A stretch of DNA of 64,000 bases. Source: JAFGRR01 sp964563855 (GTDB taxonomy: Bacteria > Planctomycetota > Phycisphaerae > UBA1845 > Fen-1342). Location: the NCBI GenBank assembly GCA_964563855.1, contig CAZLYU010000011.1, positions 10,146-74,145 on the forward strand, read 5' to 3'. The position numbers were made by a program, and so were the translations under genes. Positions 34,619 to 43,170 of this stretch are shown here, one piece after another; the first letter of the stretch is position 1; each line of letters opens with the position of its first letter. Below the pieces are notes generated by a model. The model did no database searches and was not told the origin of the DNA. It saw only the letters and a program-made list of their open reading frames with translations.

Positions 34619-35794
34619 TCAGTGCTCGCGCGCCCAGCGCTCGAGCCACGGCCCCCAGCGCTCGACAAACAGCATTCGCAGCGTGGCGGCGACGGGAATC
34701 GCGAGAATAAGCCCGACCACGCCGGCGATTGACCCACCAACAAGCAGCACGACGATGACCGTCACGGGATGCAGATTGACGGACTCTCCCTGCACCCACG
34801 GCGTGATGACCCAGGTCTCCATCGACTGCGTGACGGCGTAGACGAGCGTGGGGCCGACGACGACCGCGATCCAGGAGAAACTTGCGTCGCCGGTCTGGGT
34901 CTCGATGTACTTGAGGGTGACGGCGAGCACCCAGCCGCTGAGTTGTCCATACGGGATGAGGCTCAAGACGCCGCCGATGAGCGCCACGACGAACCAGTTG
35001 GGGACATCCACGAGCCAGAACCCGACGCAGAACCCGATGGTGGTGAAGAGCGCGACGACGACCTGTCCGCGGACATAGCCGCTGAACGCGATGTCGATTT
35101 TGTGGAGGGCGTCGCGCAAGGTGTCGCGCTGACTGGCGGGAAAGAACTTCTCGACACGGAACAGCCGTTCGTAGTTGGCCGTGAAGTAGACGAACAAGAC
35201 CGCCACGAGGACCGCCGAGACGCTGAGATATGCGACGGTCGAGAGCACGGTGCCGGCGAAGCCGAACGCGCGCCCGGCGCTGGTGAGCAGATGGTCGGCG
35301 ATGCGCCGCGACGCGAGTTGATCGAGCACGGCGTCAGCGGTTTCGCTGGCGCTGCGTTCGGCGGCGTCAGCGTCGGCCCGCGGAGTGGGCTGCGTAGCGG
35401 TGGGTTGGGTGGCGGCGGGTTGGGTTGCGGCGGCGGATTGGTGGGGGTCCCAGTTGGTCTCGACGAAGCTCACGACACGCTCGACCAACGCCTCCGTCTG
35501 ATCCACCAGCACGGGCCCGAACCAGCCGACGAAGACGACTCCGCCGGCCAGCACCACAGCCACGCCGACAGACGCGATGGTGACGCGGCGCGCACCGGTC
35601 ACGCCGCGCAGCGCCCGCACCACGGGGTCCACGATGTACGCGAGTGCAAATGCGAGCACAATGGGGGCCAGGATGGCGCGAAGCCAGAACAGCGCGAAGA
35701 GCACGGCGAGCGCGAGCGCCACGAGCGCGAGGTCGCGCACCGCGGGGATTTCCCACAGACGACGTCCGTGTCTTGTTGATGGTTGGTCGGGCAC
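34619..35794 (-). CDS. AI-2E/PerM family (UPF0118) membrane protein
   Basis: A 391-residue polytopic protein with about eight hydrophobic segments. The family core is visible in the C-terminal half: FSGYVRGQVVVALFTTIGF, LVDVPNWFVVALIGGVLSLIPYGQL and ILAIPVAATLRMLF. Members export small molecules or sodium, and AI-2 transport is known only for one branch. An Ala-Thr-Gln-Pro repeat (TQPAATQPTATQPT) lies in the loop around residues 120-135. The GTG at 35794 was chosen because GAGGAG ends five bases upstream; the frame is open further upstream without a family resemblance. It is divergent from the comM-like gene. Confidence 0.85.
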   Translation of the reverse strand: MPDQPSTRHGRRLWEIPAVRDLALVALALAVLFALFWLRAILAPIVLAFALAYIVDPVVRALRGVTGARRVTIASVGVAVVLAGGVVFVGWFGPVLVDQTEALVERVVSFVETNWDPHQSAAATQPAATQPTATQPTPRADADAAERSASETADAVLDQLASRRIADHLLTSAGRAFGFAGTVLSTVAYLSVSAVLVAVLFVYFTANYERLFRVEKFFPASQRDTLRDALHKIDIAFSGYVRGQVVVALFTTIGFCVGFWLVDVPNWFVVALIGGVLSLIPYGQLSGWVLAVTLKYIETQTGDASFSWIAVVVGPTLVYAVTQSMETWVITPWVQGESVNLHPVTVIVVLLVGGSIAGVVGLILAIPVAATLRMLFVERWGPWLERWAREH

Positions 35795-36003
35795 CGCGTC
35801 TCCTCGCCGTCGCACGCTGTGTGTTATACCTCGCTCCCCCACGCGGCGCGCTGGTTGGCGTTGACCACGGTTCCGGCGCTGCATCCAGATACGGGACAAA
35901 CGACGGCTGTCGCAGCGGTAGCGTCATCGGGGGCGTTGCTGACGATGCTTCGGGCGGATGCCGGCGTGAGCGGCTTCGTTGCGGCAGCTATACTCGCCGC
36001 CCC

Positions 36004-37533
36004 ATGCTCGCCCGCATCAATAGCACGGCGCTGATCGGCATCGAGGCGCACGCCTGCGAAGTCGAGATCGACGTCACCGGCCGCGGCGTGCCGGCGATCA
36101 ACCTCGTCGGCCTGGCCGATTCGGCGGTGAAAGAGAGCATCGATCGCATTCGCAGCGCGCTGCTGAACAGCGGCTATACGCCGCCGCACTCGCGCACCAC
36201 GATCAACCTGGCGCCGGCGGACATTCGCAAGGAGGGTCCGGCGTATGACCTGCCGATCGCGCTCGGCCTGTTACTGGCCGACGGTCAGATCCAGAGCGAC
36301 AGCGCGGCGCACTATCTAGTCGCCGGCGAGCTGGCGCTCGACGGGCGGGTGCGGCCGATCAAGGGGGCCCTTTCGATGGCGCTGCTGGCGCGCGAGACCG
36401 GCTTGACCGGCGTCATCGTTCCCCGCGACAACGCCGACGAAGCCGCGGTGGTGGACGAGATCGAAGTGGTTCCGGTCAGCGCGCTCGCCGAAGCGGTGGG
36501 CTTTCTGACCGGCGACCTCGAGCTGGAGCCGCACGTCATCGACCGCGCGGCGCTGTTTGAGACCGCGTCGCGGTACGACGTCGACTTCAGCGAGGTCCGG
36601 GGGCAGGAGCCGGCGAAGCGAGCGCTGCTGGTCGCCGCGGCCGGGCGTCACAACGTGCTGATGATCGGCCCGCCGGGAGCGGGGAAGACGATGCTGGCCA
36701 AGCGTTTGCCGACGGTGCTGCCGCCGATGACGCTCGACGAATCGCTCGAAACGACGCGCATCTACTCAGCGTCGGGGAAGCTGGGCGTCGCGCGCGGACT
36801 GCTCGCGGCGCGGCCGGTCCGGCAGCCGCATCACTCGGTATCGACGGCGGCGCTGATCGGCGGCGGCACGATTCCGGCGGCGGGGGAAGTATCACTGGCG
36901 CATCACGGGGTGCTGTTCCTGGACGAGTTCCCCGAGTTCGCGCGGCCGGTGCTCGAGTCGCTGCGGCAGGTGATCGAAGACGGCGCCGTCACCATCGCGC
37001 GGGCCCACAGTGCGGTCGAGTTTCCGGCGGACTTTATGCTCGTGGCGGCGATGAACCCGTGCCCGTGCGGGTACTTCACCGACCCGCGTGGTCGCTGCAA
37101 GTGCAGTCCGCCGCAGATCGAGCGGTATCTGGCGCGAATCAGCGGTCCGCTGCTGGAGCGGATCGACATTCACATCGAAGTGCCGCCGACATCGATTCAG
37201 GCGCTGCGAGACGGCCCGGGCGGGGTCGATAGCGGCACGCTGCGGCGCGACGTGGAACGCGTGCTGACGGTGCAACGGGCGCGCTTCGACAGGGTGGCGG
37301 GGCGCACGAACGCGCGAATGCGCTCGCGTGATCTGCGGTCGTTCGCGGCGCTCGACGAGGCCGGCGAGCGGCTGCTGCGTCAGGCGGTGAGTGAGCTGGG
37401 GCTCTCAGCGCGGGCGCATGACAAGGTGCTCCGTGTGGCGCGCACGATCGCCGACCTGGCTGGCGAGGAGCGGGTGTCGGTGACGCATCTCTCGGAGGCG
37501 ATTCAGTACCGTCGGCTGGATCGACGGCTGTAG
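36004..37533 (+). CDS. YifB/ComM-like Mg-chelatase family AAA ATPase
   Basis: A 509-residue protein. The N-terminal ChlI-like domain (Lon-protease fold) starts MLARINSTALIGIEAHACEVEI and includes AINLVGLADSAVKESIDRI. The AAA domain has Walker A GPPGAGKTM (about residue 222), Walker B VLFLDEF (about 302) and a Cys-bearing segment NPCPCGYFTDPRGRCKCSP. A C-terminal helical domain follows. ComM is a hexameric helicase that promotes branch migration during integration of transforming DNA. The ATG at 36004 is the family start. Neither dprA nor other competence genes are adjacent in this window. Confidence 0.92.
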   Translation: MLARINSTALIGIEAHACEVEIDVTGRGVPAINLVGLADSAVKESIDRIRSALLNSGYTPPHSRTTINLAPADIRKEGPAYDLPIALGLLLADGQIQSDSAAHYLVAGELALDGRVRPIKGALSMALLARETGLTGVIVPRDNADEAAVVDEIEVVPVSALAEAVGFLTGDLELEPHVIDRAALFETASRYDVDFSEVRGQEPAKRALLVAAAGRHNVLMIGPPGAGKTMLAKRLPTVLPPMTLDESLETTRIYSASGKLGVARGLLAARPVRQPHHSVSTAALIGGGTIPAAGEVSLAHHGVLFLDEFPEFARPVLESLRQVIEDGAVTIARAHSAVEFPADFMLVAAMNPCPCGYFTDPRGRCKCSPPQIERYLARISGPLLERIDIHIEVPPTSIQALRDGPGGVDSGTLRRDVERVLTVQRARFDRVAGRTNARMRSRDLRSFAALDEAGERLLRQAVSELGLSARAHDKVLRVARTIADLAGEERVSVTHLSEAIQYRRLDRRL

Positions 37534-37722
37534 TCGTCGCTCGACGCCGCGATGGCGAAGCTTGGAGCCTTGACGCGACATAAACCGAGCGACGCCTGCT
37601 TGCGGGAGTTTGCGCCGTGATGCACACTTCCGCGACGCGGCTAAACAGGCTGGGTCCGAGAATGGCTCGAAGCCACCCTCGCCAGCCGCGAATTGATGAC
37701 CGTTGACGAAAGGATACCTGGC

Positions 37723-38127
37723 ATGATCACATCGCAGCGTTCGCTTCGCCTCATCTTCGCTTGCTGCACGCTCGCGCTTTTGACCACCGGTTGCTCGCTG
37801 TCGGGCCGATGGGTCGGCAGCGACCTGCGTCCGGAGTTGGCCCGCGACGATTTCGACCTATTCCGTCCGGTGACGGCGACCGCAAACTTCGCGAGAGCCG
37901 ACATTCGTCTGCAGGAGGACGGAACGTTCTCGGCCGACGTGGTGTACGGAGACGAGGTCACCCGCGCTTCGGGCACTTGGCGATATGAAGGCAACCGCCT
38001 CACGCTGACCGACAGCAAGGGTAACGCGTCGGTTTACAACGTGGAGTTCAAGACGGCCAACACCATCCACCTCATCGCCTTGGTGGAAGGTACGGACGTG
38101 ACGCTCAAGCTCAACCGCGAAAACTAA
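37723..38127 (+). CDS. Small lipoprotein, lipocalin/META-like candidate
   Basis: A 134-residue protein with a lipoprotein signal: LIFACCTLALLTTGC, with the lipobox LTTGC setting Cys at about residue 24. The mature part is a small beta-rich domain: IRLQEDGTFSADVVYGDE, ASGTWRYEGNRLTLTDSKG and TIHLIALVEGTDVTLKLNR. This is a pattern of 'G.W....n.L.l.' strands seen in lipocalin-like proteins. Partner and function are unknown. AAAGGA lies about 11 bases before the ATG at 37723; an ATG 30 bases upstream would add residues before the signal peptide and is less likely. Confidence 0.65.
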   Translation: MITSQRSLRLIFACCTLALLTTGCSLSGRWVGSDLRPELARDDFDLFRPVTATANFARADIRLQEDGTFSADVVYGDEVTRASGTWRYEGNRLTLTDSKGNASVYNVEFKTANTIHLIALVEGTDVTLKLNREN

Positions 38128-38248
38128 AGCGCCGCTCCTCAGCCCTTTTGCGAGCGGCTGGTTTGAGCCGCGAGAAGAAGACACGGCTGAAGCGGCGGCG
38201 GCCGAGTGCGGGGTGGCTTTCGCTTCGCGCCGCCGGGGGTCAAGACCT

Positions 38249-38266
38249 GCCGACGTGAGCGTCGGC
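38249..38266. terminator. Hairpin downstream of the response-regulator gene
   Basis: A 7-base-pair hairpin with a four-base loop, GCCGACG-TGAG-CGTCGGC, lies 11 bases beyond the stop of the regulator gene at 38278 and about 120 bases after the lipoprotein gene that converges on it. It has no T-run on either side, so termination would be inefficient or the hairpin may be a copy of a dispersed palindrome. Confidence 0.35.
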
Positions 38267-38277
38267 TGGCCGGCGTG

Positions 38278-39663
38278 CTAATCGGCGTCGGTCATCAGTC
38301 CGTGCTTTTGGAGGCGATAGCGCAAGCGGTCGCGCGTGAGGTTGAGCATGCGGGCCGCTTGCGATTGGTTGTTGTTGGTGCGTTCGAGCGCCTGGATGAG
38401 CAAGTTGCGTTCGAGGCGCTGCAGCTTTTCGAAGTCGAAGCCGTCGGGGGGCAAGTCCATCTGTTCGATATCGCCGGTGAATGGACGGGGCGCGGTGCGC
38501 CCCAGGGCGATGTCGTCGGCGGTGATCACGTCGTCGCGGCAGAGCAGCACGGCGCGCTCCATGACGTTGCGCAGCTCGCGGACATTGCCGGGCCAGTCAT
38601 AGGCTTGCAGCTTGGCGAACACCGCGTCGTCGACACGCGCGATTGGCCGTTTGAACTCGCGCGCGTAGCGATCGACGAAGTGCCGCGCGAGCAGTTGCAC
38701 ATCCTCCCCGCGGGCGCGTAGCGGCGGCAGGAAGATCGTGACGACGTTGAGGCGATACATCAGGTCGCTGCGGAAGGCGCCGGCTTCGATAGCTTGTTCG
38801 AGATCGCGATTGGTGGCGGCGAGGACGCGTACGTCGACGCTGATCTCCTGCGTGCCGCCGACGCGTCGGAAGCGCCGCTCTTCGAGAAAGCGCAGCAGCT
38901 TTGCCTGCAGCGCCGGGGGCATGTCGCCGACCTCATCGAGAAAGACGGATCCGCCGTCGGCGAGTTCGAGCAGGCCCTTCTTCTGCGCTTTGGCGTCGGT
39001 GAACGCGCCGCGCTCGTGGCCGAAGAGTTCGCTTTCGAGCAGTTGCTCAGAAAGCGCGGTACACGTGATGTTGGTGAATGGGCGGTGCGCGCGGTCGGAC
39101 GCGTAGTGAATGACGCGGGCGATCAGGTCTTTTCCGGCGCCCGTCTCGCCGCGGATGAAGACGGTCGGCGAACTGACGCGCGAGATTTGGCGCAGCGTTT
39201 CGAAGAGGCGCTCCATCGATGCGTGTCGTCCGATGATGCTGTCGACGCCGTACTCGGCGCTGAGCTGGTCGCGCAGGTGGCGCACCTCGCGGCGTAAGCG
39301 TGTGGTCTCGAGGCCCTTGTCGACGACGCGCAGCAGCTCGTCGATCTGAAACGGCTTGGCGATGTAGTCGAAGGCGCCGAGCTTGATGGCTTCGACCGCG
39401 GTCTCGATGGTGCTGAATGCGGTCATCAAAATCGCGACCGCTTCGCTCTCGAGCCGCCGCAGGAGACGCAGAATGTCGATGCCGCTGGCGTCCGGCAGCT
39501 TCAAATCGAGCAGCACGAGGTCGAAGCTTTCGCCGCTGAGCGCGGCTTCGGCGGCGGCTCCGTCCTCCGCCTCGACGACGTCGTAGCCGCGCTCGACGAG
39601 CTTCTGGCGGATGGACCACCGAATCAGGGCTTCATCTTCAACGATTAGGACGCGGATATTCAT
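38278..39663 (-). CDS. NtrC-family sigma-54-dependent response regulator
   Basis: A 461-residue regulator. The receiver domain has the acidic pocket E9-D10, the phospho-acceptor D53 (LLDLKLPDAS) and K103 (IAKPF). The AAA+ domain has Walker A GETGAGKD (about 172-179), the sigma-54 contact loop as GAFTDA (219-224) instead of GAFTGA, and Walker B SVFLDEVGDMP. The C-terminal Fis-type HTH ends NNNQSQAARMLNLTRDRLRYRL. It should activate sigma-54 promoters when phosphorylated. The ATG at 39663 overlaps the kinase 3' end by 26 bases, so the pair is coupled. The G-to-D change in the loop occurs in some family members; its effect here is not known. Confidence 0.92.
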   Translation of the reverse strand: MNIRVLIVEDEALIRWSIRQKLVERGYDVVEAEDGAAAEAALSGESFDLVLLDLKLPDASGIDILRLLRRLESEAVAILMTAFSTIETAVEAIKLGAFDYIAKPFQIDELLRVVDKGLETTRLRREVRHLRDQLSAEYGVDSIIGRHASMERLFETLRQISRVSSPTVFIRGETGAGKDLIARVIHYASDRAHRPFTNITCTALSEQLLESELFGHERGAFTDAKAQKKGLLELADGGSVFLDEVGDMPPALQAKLLRFLEERRFRRVGGTQEISVDVRVLAATNRDLEQAIEAGAFRSDLMYRLNVVTIFLPPLRARGEDVQLLARHFVDRYAREFKRPIARVDDAVFAKLQAYDWPGNVRELRNVMERAVLLCRDDVITADDIALGRTAPRPFTGDIEQMDLPPDGFDFEKLQRLERNLLIQALERTNNNQSQAARMLNLTRDRLRYRLQKHGLMTDAD

Positions 39664-40867
39664 CAGGCGCAAGTCCACCGGAAGTGGCGGGGGGAAACCG
39701 CGGCAGCCGGACGGTCACGCTCGCGCCCGCGCCGTCGGAACTGTGCAAGGCGATCGTGCCGCCGTGCGCCTCTGCGATCTTACGGCAGATTGGCAGGCCG
39801 AGGCCGGTGCCTTTGGTCTTCGTGGTGAAGAACGGCTCGAAGGCCTGGCGCAGGGTTGCGTCGCTCATGCCCGGCCCTTCGTCCTCGACGGTGAAGCGGA
39901 CGCCGTCGGCCTGGGCCGCCGCGCTGATGCGCAGGGTGGCGCCGGCCGGCGAGGCCTGCGCGCCGTTCAGCGCCAGGTTCATGATCAGTTGTTCGAGTTG
40001 CGTTTCGTCGGCATAGCAATCGAGATGCTCGCCTAGCTCGAGCGCGACGGTCACTGCTTGCAGGGCGGGCTCGGCGGCGAGCAGCGCCAGCACGCGCTCG
40101 ACGGCACGGCCGAGGTTGGTGCGGGTGAATCGCGGCGGCCTGGGTCGCGCGTAGACGAGCAGGTCTTTCACCGTTCCATCGAGCCGATCGATCTGGCGCA
40201 ACACTTCAACGAGCACGGGTCGGTGCGGGTGTTTCGGTTCGAGCGCGTCGCGCATGACCTGGATCGCGCCGCTAACGCCCGCGAGCGGGTTCTTGATCTC
40301 GTGCGCGAGCGACGCCGCGAGGTGACCAATGTGCGCCATGTGCTCGGCTTGAGAGAGGCGGTCGCGGACGGCGGCGCGTTCATCTTCGCGAATCTGGTCG
40401 GTGTATCCGGTGCGATAGCTCTCAAGGATGAGCGCGAGATCGAGCATGAGCAGCTTGTGCAGCGACACGAGTTGCGCTGCACGTTGTGCGTCCTCCGGCT
40501 GATACAGCGCGGCGTGCAGCGCCGTCCACGCGGTTTGCATCGCCGCGACCATGTAGTGCTGCGGCATCGCGATCTGGACATGCGCCTGACCGATGCGCTT
40601 CCGTCGGCGGACGTAGTCGCTGTCGTAGGTCCCGCCGAACAGCTCCCCCATCCATTGGCGGTGGGCTTCGCGCAGTCGAGCGGCTTGTTCGGGTCCGCCG
40701 GTGAGAATCGAGCGTGCTCCGGGGTGCTGCAGAATGTGCCCGTAGAAGCGATCGACGACGACGTCGAGGTGCGGCTCGATCACGGGTCGAAGCGCGGCGA
40801 CACATTGCGCATCATGCTCGGTGAAGTCGATGTAGGTGCAGATGTCTTGGAGAAGGTCGCTCACCAT
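39638..40867 (-). CDS. Globin-coupled sensor histidine kinase
   Basis: A 409-residue soluble kinase. The N-terminal 155 residues form a protoglobin-type heme sensor: FTEHDAQCVAALRPVI, FYGHILQHPGARSI, and RRRKRIGQAHVQIAMPQHYM, where H96 matches the proximal heme ligand of globin-coupled sensors. A short linker leads to the HisKA domain with LAASLAHEIKNPLAG (phospho-accepting H189). The ATPase domain has NLALNGAQAS (N box), VEDEGPGMSD (G1) and GTGLGLPICRKIAEAHGG (G2). There is no membrane segment. Heme binding suggests oxygen or another diatomic gas as the signal. The partner is the sigma-54 regulator immediately downstream, with which it overlaps. It lies 75 bases after znuC on the same strand. 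Confidence 0.9.
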   Translation of the reverse strand: MVSDLLQDICTYIDFTEHDAQCVAALRPVIEPHLDVVVDRFYGHILQHPGARSILTGGPEQAARLREAHRQWMGELFGGTYDSDYVRRRKRIGQAHVQIAMPQHYMVAAMQTAWTALHAALYQPEDAQRAAQLVSLHKLLMLDLALILESYRTGYTDQIREDERAAVRDRLSQAEHMAHIGHLAASLAHEIKNPLAGVSGAIQVMRDALEPKHPHRPVLVEVLRQIDRLDGTVKDLLVYARPRPPRFTRTNLGRAVERVLALLAAEPALQAVTVALELGEHLDCYADETQLEQLIMNLALNGAQASPAGATLRISAAAQADGVRFTVEDEGPGMSDATLRQAFEPFFTTKTKGTGLGLPICRKIAEAHGGTIALHSSDGAGASVTVRLPRFPPATSGGLAPDEYPRPNR

Positions 40868-40942
40868 CGTGAATCGTAGCCGGAGAGCGCTGCTTTGCGA
40901 GCATCCGATGAAGCGTGATGACGCGGCGCGATGAACGGGGCG

Positions 40943-41677
40943 CTAATCGTGATGCTGGTGATGCACCAAGCTCACGTCCTGGCCGTACAAGGCGCGGATG
41001 TTCGCCCCTTCGAGCGACTCCGCGTCATGGCGCTCAACGGTGCGATTCACGCACAGCACCGACTGGACGTGTCTGGCGATGAAGCCGACGTCGTGCGAGA
41101 CGAGGATGATGGTGAGGCGCTCGCTGAGACGGCGCAGCAAGCTCGTCATGTCGTCCTGCACGACGGGATCGAGGTGTGAGGTGGGTTCGTCGAGCAGCAG
41201 CAATTCGGGCTCGCAGGCGAGCGCCCGCGCGATCAGCACGCGCTGACGCTGACCGCCGGACAGGGCGGCGAACGGTCGCTTGGCGAAACCGCTGAGGCCG
41301 ACTTCTCCGAGCTGTTTGGCGACGGCGTCGTGATCGGCGCGGGAAAACCACCCCATGCCGCGCCAGGCGCCGAGGCGCCCCATCAGCACCACATCGCGCA
41401 CCAGAATGGGGAACTGCGGGTCGAGTTGGGCGTGCTGGGGCATATAGCCGACGCGGCGTCGCGCCTTCTCCGGAGACGCGCCGAGCACGCGCACTGTTCC
41501 GCTCGACGGGCGCAAGAGCCCAAGCAGGATGCGCAGCAGTGTGGTTTTGCCCCCGCCGTTGGGTCCGATGATGGTGGTGAATTCGCCGCGGCGAACGGTG
41601 AACGAGACGTTTTCGAGAACGCGTTGGCGTTCGTAGGCGAACGCCACGTGGGCAAGCTCGATGACGGGTTGTGGCAT
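40943..41677 (-). CDS. znuC: Zinc/manganese ABC transporter ATP-binding protein (ZnuC-like)
   Basis: A 244-residue ABC ATPase. Walker A is GPNGGGKTT, the signature LSGGQRQRVLIARAL, Walker B LLLLDEPTSHLDP, and the H-loop VSHD. The Q-loop region (GYMPQHAQLDPQFP) is characteristic of the ZnuC/MntB subfamily. It would power import of zinc, or possibly manganese, delivered by the binding protein encoded 19 bases upstream. The permease that completes the transporter (ZnuB) is not found next to it: the next gene downstream is the heme-sensor kinase. The C-terminus ends in a His-rich VHHQHHD, a possible metal-binding tail. Confidence 0.9.
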   Translation of the reverse strand: MPQPVIELAHVAFAYERQRVLENVSFTVRRGEFTTIIGPNGGGKTTLLRILLGLLRPSSGTVRVLGASPEKARRRVGYMPQHAQLDPQFPILVRDVVLMGRLGAWRGMGWFSRADHDAVAKQLGEVGLSGFAKRPFAALSGGQRQRVLIARALACEPELLLLDEPTSHLDPVVQDDMTSLLRRLSERLTIILVSHDVGFIARHVQSVLCVNRTVERHDAESLEGANIRALYGQDVSLVHHQHHD

Positions 41678-41696
41678 ACGCCGCAGTGTAAGGCGG

Positions 41697-42602
41697 CTAG
41701 CGTTCGTTGCGACTCTGTGCGACCTCGGTCGCCTGTTGCTTGTCGAGGGCGGCGCGGATCTTAGCGGCTTTGTCGCGCAGGGCTGGGAAGTAGTCACGGG
41801 CCAGCGGATCCATCTCGACGACGATCCCGCCGATCGCGTCCGCCAGCGTCGCAGCGCTGCGTTCGGAGAACTGGGGCTGGACGAAGACGACCTGCACGTG
41901 CGTGTCGCGGGCGGTTTCGATCAGCGCAGCGAGTTGTCGGGCCGACGGCTCCTTGCCCTCGATCTCCACGGGTCGCTGTCGCAGGCCGAGTTCGTCGAGC
42001 AGGTAGCCGAACGCGGGGTGAAAGACGAAGACTTCGTGACCGGCGTAGGGCTCGAGTTTCTGGCGCAGATACTCATGGAGCCCGTCGAGTTCCGCGTGAA
42101 ATCGCTGCAGGTTTTCGCCGAGTTGCTCCTTGTGACGGGGAAGCAAGCGTACGAGCGCGTCATGAATCGTCTGGGCTTGGATTTTCACGAGCCGCGGACT
42201 GAGCCAGATGTGAGGATCTTCGGCCCCGGCGCTGCACACGTGTCCGGGTTCATGGTGATGGTGGTCATGCTCCATCACGCGCAGCGGCACGTTTTGGCGG
42301 AGGCTGACGATTTGCAGGTCGGGGAACATGCGCTGCAGACGGGGTGCGACGCCGTTCTCGAAATCGACGCCGATCGTGAAATAGATGCTGGCCTTTGAGA
42401 AGGCCGCCATCTGCCGGGCGGTGGGCTCGAAGGCGTGCGGCGAGCTTCCGGCGTCGACCAGCACAAACACGTCGACGAGGTCGCCAGCCACCTGCTCGAC
42501 GAAGTGGGCCTGGGGCGGGATGCTGACGGCGACGCGAGGCTTGGCGAAAGCCGACGCGACGAGCGTAGCGGCGCACAAGACGGTAAGCAGTCGACCTGCC
42601 AT
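41697..42602 (-). CDS. znuA: Zinc ABC transporter substrate-binding protein (ZnuA-like)
   Basis: A 301-residue periplasmic binding protein of the cluster A-I metal family. A signal peptide covers residues 1-20. Metal ligands are recognisable: H54-type His in AGSSPHAFEPTARQM, EDPHIWLSPRL, and FVFHPAFGYLLDELG. A His-rich loop, EHDHHHHEPGH, sits after the first lobe, as in ZnuA proteins where it helps zinc capture. The ligand set and loop favour zinc over manganese. It is the first gene of the znuA-znuC unit and faces a Fur-family regulator across a 161-base intergenic region that contains a palindromic operator candidate. Confidence 0.9.
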   Translation of the reverse strand: MAGRLLTVLCAATLVASAFAKPRVAVSIPPQAHFVEQVAGDLVDVFVLVDAGSSPHAFEPTARQMAAFSKASIYFTIGVDFENGVAPRLQRMFPDLQIVSLRQNVPLRVMEHDHHHHEPGHVCSAGAEDPHIWLSPRLVKIQAQTIHDALVRLLPRHKEQLGENLQRFHAELDGLHEYLRQKLEPYAGHEVFVFHPAFGYLLDELGLRQRPVEIEGKEPSARQLAALIETARDTHVQVVFVQPQFSERSAATLADAIGGIVVEMDPLARDYFPALRDKAAKIRAALDKQQATEVAQSRNER

Positions 42603-42648
42603 GACATACTCCCAACGGACTTGCGACAGATGGCGTCGCCGGCTTGTT

Positions 42649-42668
42649 AATGATATTGCGATATCATT
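42649..42668. promoter_or_regulatory. Palindromic operator candidate (Zur/Fur-type)
   Basis: A perfect inverted repeat AATGATAT-TGCG-ATATCATT lies 47 bases upstream of the znuA start and 96 bases upstream of the divergent Fur-family gene. Its AT-rich sequence in a GC-rich genome and its TGATAT...ATATCA core resemble Fur-superfamily boxes. The likely reading is zinc-dependent repression of znuA-znuC, and possibly of the regulator itself. Confidence 0.65.
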
Positions 42669-42763
42669 GCAAAGGCAAACGCAACCTGGCCGAGGGCGCG
42701 GGACCCTTGTCGGGGCTACACTCTCTGGATGTTTAGGAATGTAGTTGAGAGGATCGACACTGC

Positions 42764-43141
42764 GTGTCCCGAAAGACGAGCCAGCGTGAAGCCATCGATG
42801 CGGTCTTTGGCAGCCACGACCGCCCGCTGAGTCCGCAGGAGGTGTTGGAGTACGCCGCCGAAGATGCGCCCGGCCTCGGAATCGCGACGGTGTATCGGAA
42901 CATCAAGCGTCGGGTCGAGGATGGCACGCTGGTCACGGTCGAGCTGCCCGGTCAGCCGCCACGCTATGAAATGGCCGGTAAGCAGCACCATCACCACTTT
43001 CAGTGCAAAGCGTGCCACCGGCTGTTTGAAGTGGACGGCTGTAACGAAGCGTTCCGCAAGCTGACGCCGCAGGGCTTCAAGCTGGAAGGGCACGATTTAT
43101 TGCTGTACGGCAAGTGCGGCGACTGCGCGGCTTCCGAGTAG
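42764..43141 (+). CDS. Fur-family transcriptional regulator (probable Zur)
   Basis: A 125-residue Fur-family repressor. The winged helix includes SPQEVLEYA and LGIATVYRNIKRRVEDG, the DNA-recognition helix motif. The metal-sensing part has HHHHFQCKACHRLFEV and a final CGDC, giving two CxxC pairs for structural zinc. Because it diverges from znuA, with a palindrome between, zinc sensing (Zur) is the best guess; PerR or Fur activity cannot be excluded from sequence alone. The start is a GTG at 42764 (M-S-R-K). It is slightly short for the family (typically 135-150 residues), lacking an N-terminal extension. Confidence 0.88.
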   Translation: MSRKTSQREAIDAVFGSHDRPLSPQEVLEYAAEDAPGLGIATVYRNIKRRVEDGTLVTVELPGQPPRYEMAGKQHHHHFQCKACHRLFEVDGCNEAFRKLTPQGFKLEGHDLLLYGKCGDCAASE

Positions 43142-43170
43142 GTCGCGCGCGGGCCGCGGGGCGAAGGCTG

